Source of the DNA: Hyaloscypha bicolor E
Lineage: Eukaryota > Ascomycota > Leotiomycetes > Helotiales > Hyaloscyphaceae
Direction: 5' to 3'
Length of the DNA: 64,000 nt
Assembly: GCF_002865645.1 (NCBI RefSeq)
Contig: NW_020194685.1
Coordinates: 3,492,257 to 3,556,256 of the forward strand
The notes below the pieces were generated by a model. It was not told where the DNA came from. It worked only from the letters and a program-made list of their open reading frames with translations, and made no database searches. The translations under genes and the position numbers were made by a program. Positions 61,228-64,000 of the stretch are shown piece after piece. How positions within the stretch are numbered: the first letter of the stretch is position 1; the number at the start of each line of letters is the position of its first letter.

Positions 61228-61950
61228 AATAACTCGATATTAAATAACGGGCAAATAGCTATAAGTTAGGTACTAAAATAATCGCATATTACTAGGTTTT
61301 TAAAAAGTTATAGCTATATATTATATATTAGTTATATAATAAATTAATCGCGATTTTATAATAAGAGTATATGTATTAAGAGCCAAAAAAGCATAATATA
61401 CGTAATATTAGTAATAACTCGATAAATAATAGGTAAATAGCTATAAGTTAGGTACTAAAATAATTATATATTACTAGGTTTTTAAAAGATTATAGCTATA
61501 TATTATATATTAGTTATATAGTAAATTAATTACGATTTTATAGTAAGAGTATATATATTAAGAACCGAAAAAGTATAATATATATAATATTAGTAATAAC
61601 TTAATAAATAATAGGTAAATAGCTATAAGTTAGTAATACACGTATAGATCACAGAGTAGGGAGTTGTATTAGATAGTAAAAGAGTTTATTAAACTAGCTA
61701 GAAAAGAGCTTGAGTAAAGTATAAAGCTTTAGGAAGTGAGTACACAGATCCTAACTAAGCAAAGTAATCGCGCTAGCCCTAATTCAGTGATTCTCACTAT
61801 AACAGTTAGGTACTAAAATAATTATATATTACTAGGTTTTTAAAAGATTATAGCTATATATTACATATTAGTTATATAGTAGATTAATTACAATTTTATA
61901 ATAAGAATATATATATTAAGAGCCAAAAAAGTATAATATATATAATATAT
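61228..61950. repeat. subtelomeric tandem repeat, three units of about 183 bp
   Basis: Units begin TAATAACTCGATA or close variants at 61228, 61412 and 61594 (periods 184 and 182). Each contains GTTAGGTACTAAAATAAT, TATTACTAGGTTTTTAAAA and a stretch ending AAGAGCCAAAAAAG. Unit 1 keeps more C and G (AATCGCATATT, ATCGCGATTTT) than units 2 and 3, where these are transitions. Unit 3 is interrupted by an insertion at 61634-61804. Confidence 0.85.
61634..61804. mobile_element. solo LTR (171 bp) inside the tandem repeat
   Basis: A 171-bp sequence of clearly higher GC interrupts repeat unit 3. It is flanked by an exact 5-bp direct repeat GTTAG (61629-61633 and 61805-61809), and the uninterrupted repeat units have a single GTTAG there. 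It begins TAATACACG and ends CTATAACA, close to TG..CA. A 5-bp duplication and such ends fit a solo LTR; it shares no sequence with the three LTR families at 15-37 kb. A small unrelated transposon cannot be excluded. Confidence 0.65.
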
Positions 61951-63905
61951 ATATCTTAATAAAACTAATATTATATTATTAATAACTTTCTTTATATTAG
62001 TTTAAGGCCCTAAAAGGCTATAAATTAAGTACTAAATTAATTATATATATTATAATAGAAAGTATATATTTTAGAATTTAATATATTATAATATATATAA
62101 TAAATTTATTACTAAGAGTTTAGAACTTGCTTAGAGATTAAGGCTAGAGGTATTTCCTGAATCTAAACCCCTTTTACTCTTAGTATAATTAATAATAATT
62201 TTTTTAGATATTACTCCTAAATAAGCTAATTCTTTAATAGCCTTTTATTCCTAAACCCTTAGTAAATTATTACCGGATTTTAATTTTTTATTTCTGAATC
62301 TAATTCTCTAAGAATACCTTACCTAAAGAAAAGCAAAGAAGAAAAGAAAGAAATAAAACACAAAAGTAATATAACTAGATAAGTATACTAGCGGGAAAAG
62401 TATTAATAAGTTCTAGATCCTAATTTAATAAGTTATTATTTACTTACTTGTATTCCCTTAAGCTTCTTCTATTTACTATAGATTTAATAACTAATATATG
62501 CCTTTTCCTAGCTTCTTTAAATACTATTTAGTAATTTTTTCCTTAATAACCTTTTCCTTAATAACTTCCTCCTTAATAACCTCTTCCTTAATAACCTCTT
62601 CCTTTTTTATAACCTCCTTTTTTAGATATACCGACCTCTTTAACTCTAATTATATAGTAGTCTAACTCTTTATATATATTGCCTTCTTGCCATATTTAAG
62701 AATATTTAAATACTATAAGTACTTTAAGTATAGAGCTATTCGGCTTCCAAATACTATTAATTTGACCTCGAAATATATAAGAATTATTAACTAGATATTA
62801 AAGATCTATACCCGATTCTATAGAACTTTTATTATAAAGTATAGGCCTGCCTTATATAATATAAGAGCTTATTATTCGCAAATCTGCTAGAATTCGAGGG
62901 CAAAGTATTAAGTTATTACTAACTAAATAAGAAATTATTACTTGCTTATCTATAAGAATCCGAGAATGAAATATTAAATAATAATTACCTAATAATAGAT
63001 ATTATAGAGAGACCTAAGAGATCCCTAGTAAGACCTAAAAAACTCCCTACTTGAGCCCAAGTATTATAAGTACTATCTTACTTTATAATTCTTCCGAAAA
63101 TATAGTGGCTTTTTAGCTAATTATTACCGAATTAATAATTATATCCCTATAAATCTATTATAAATACGAATCTCCTAAATACTTATAACCGAGAAATAAG
63201 GGGCAGACACATATATATTCTATAAAGCCTGCTATATAAATAAGCTATGAATTTAGTAAGGCCTATAGGATTAGGCATTTGTAATATATAAGTAATAAGG
63301 AATTAGAACCTATTAGTTAATCTTAAGAAAGTTAATAATCTATTCTCTAAATACTAACTATTTACTAGGATACTAATCTGGAACCTCTAAATTTATAAGA
63401 CCAGAATAGGAATCTCTTACCAAGTTATAATCTCTTATTATATAGTATAACCCTAGATAATAGTAATTATAGTATTAATAATTTCGATAATAGTTCCCTA
63501 GAATATAATAGTAAAACGGAGCCTAATAGCCAGGAGCTATATAGTAAATTATAGGCGAATATTTCCTTTTTCGTAAACGGTAATTAGCCTAGTCTCGGGT
63601 ATTTCCTAGACTAACTATTTCCGGGTAGTAATAATAATAATAGTAATAATCCCGACTTTATTCCCGAAAAGACTTCTAATATATCTTATTTAGATAATAA
63701 TAATAGTATTAATAAGAATAATAATAATACCGAGAATAACTAAATTATTAATAATAAGAATACTAAGACTAAGAATGAGGGTAAGGGCAATAGTAAGGAT
63801 AAGGCGGAATTAGAAGCTTAATTATAAGCCGAGATTATTAGATCTAATAAGCTATTAATTAACTATATTTTAGAGCTAGCTTATTATTTATTCGATTTCC
63901 AAGAA
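61951..63905. other. subtelomere proper, RIP-degraded, no intact gene
   Basis: AT-rich sequence with moderate C and G, many stops in all frames, and AAT/AGT runs at 63630-63760. Long stretches of near-open frame on the plus strand (62680-63300) hint at an ancient coding sequence, but I could not name it. Confidence 0.45.
62541..62615. repeat. 15-bp tandem repeat
   Basis: Four clear copies of CCTTAATAACCTCTT-like units start at 62541, 62556, 62571 and 62586, with a degenerate fifth. The 15-bp period preserves frame; the minus strand would read EVIKE repeats. Confidence 0.8.
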
Positions 63906-64000
63906 TAGGGTTAGGGTTAGGGTTAGGGTTAGGGTTAGGGTTAGGGTTAGGGTTAGGGTTAGGGTTAGGGTTAGGGTTAGGGTTAGGGTTAGGGTTAGGG
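63906..64000 (+). repeat. telomere, (TTAGGG)n
   Basis: Uninterrupted perfect TTAGGG repeats, about 16 copies, run to the last base. The G-rich strand is the plus strand running 5' to 3' outward, which is the expected orientation for a right chromosome end. TTAGGG is the usual telomere unit of filamentous ascomycetes. Confidence 0.98.

Noticed and set aside
61228..61950. Short regular repeats as a CRISPR array
   Set aside because: Tandem units of about 183 bp without unique spacers, in a eukaryotic subtelomere.
62678..62795. A degraded zinc-finger domain of fungal F9116/DUF3505 type (LPYLRIFKYYKY..RLPNT)
   Set aside because: The resemblance depends on reading Tyr and Phe as former Cys, and one of these changes is not a transition; too weak to annotate.

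Overview
The right end of the window is a run of TTAGGG repeats (63906-64000), so this is a chromosome end read toward the telomere. Genes have short introns (46-75 bp, GT..AG, CTNAC-like branch sites), include a HET-domain gene and a Zn2Cys6 regulator, and alternate with very AT-rich blocks whose repeats differ almost only by transitions. That is the signature of repeat-induced point mutation (RIP). The source is therefore a filamentous ascomycete (Pezizomycotina); I cannot name a genus from sequence alone. No gene was confirmed by search: exon structures come from reading splice sites so that conserved family motifs stay in frame.

Layout. (1) 1-9.1 kb is gene-dense and reads like a small metabolic island: a Zn2Cys6 regulator leaving the window on the left, a seven-exon MFS transporter, a hAT-type non-autonomous DNA transposon, a TauD-family dioxygenase with an in-frame stop, and a gene whose splicing joins a glutathione S-transferase to a CmcJ/AsaB-type oxygenase. 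(2) 9.2-13.8 kb holds an 18-bp minisatellite, a DUF3626 gene and a secreted sedolisin protease of six exons. (3) 15.6-36.9 kb is a RIP-degraded nest of three LTR retrotransposons. A Ty3/gypsy element (263-bp LTRs) is split by a minus-strand Ty1/copia element (314-bp LTRs) and by a second Ty3/gypsy element (298-bp LTRs, target duplication GGAAA). (4) 37.9-47.1 kb is a carbohydrate-degradation cluster: a GH43 gene with a one-base frameshift, two alginate-lyase-type polysaccharide lyases and a secreted beta-helix GH28-like hydrolase, with a RIP-affected terminal-inverted-repeat element among them. (5) 48.3-53.3 kb has a broken HET gene, a second broken unknown gene and one intact unknown gene. 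(6) 54.8-64 kb is subtelomere: a 1.6-kb direct duplication, AGT/AAT-rich low-complexity DNA, 183-bp tandem repeats carrying a solo LTR, and the telomere.

Functionally, the left island suggests import and oxidative or glutathione-dependent conversion of a small molecule under a local regulator. The right island suggests extracellular breakdown of a uronate-containing polysaccharide. Gene decay increases toward the telomere, and most lesions are C-to-T type stop codons, as expected if RIP leaks from the repeats into neighbouring genes.
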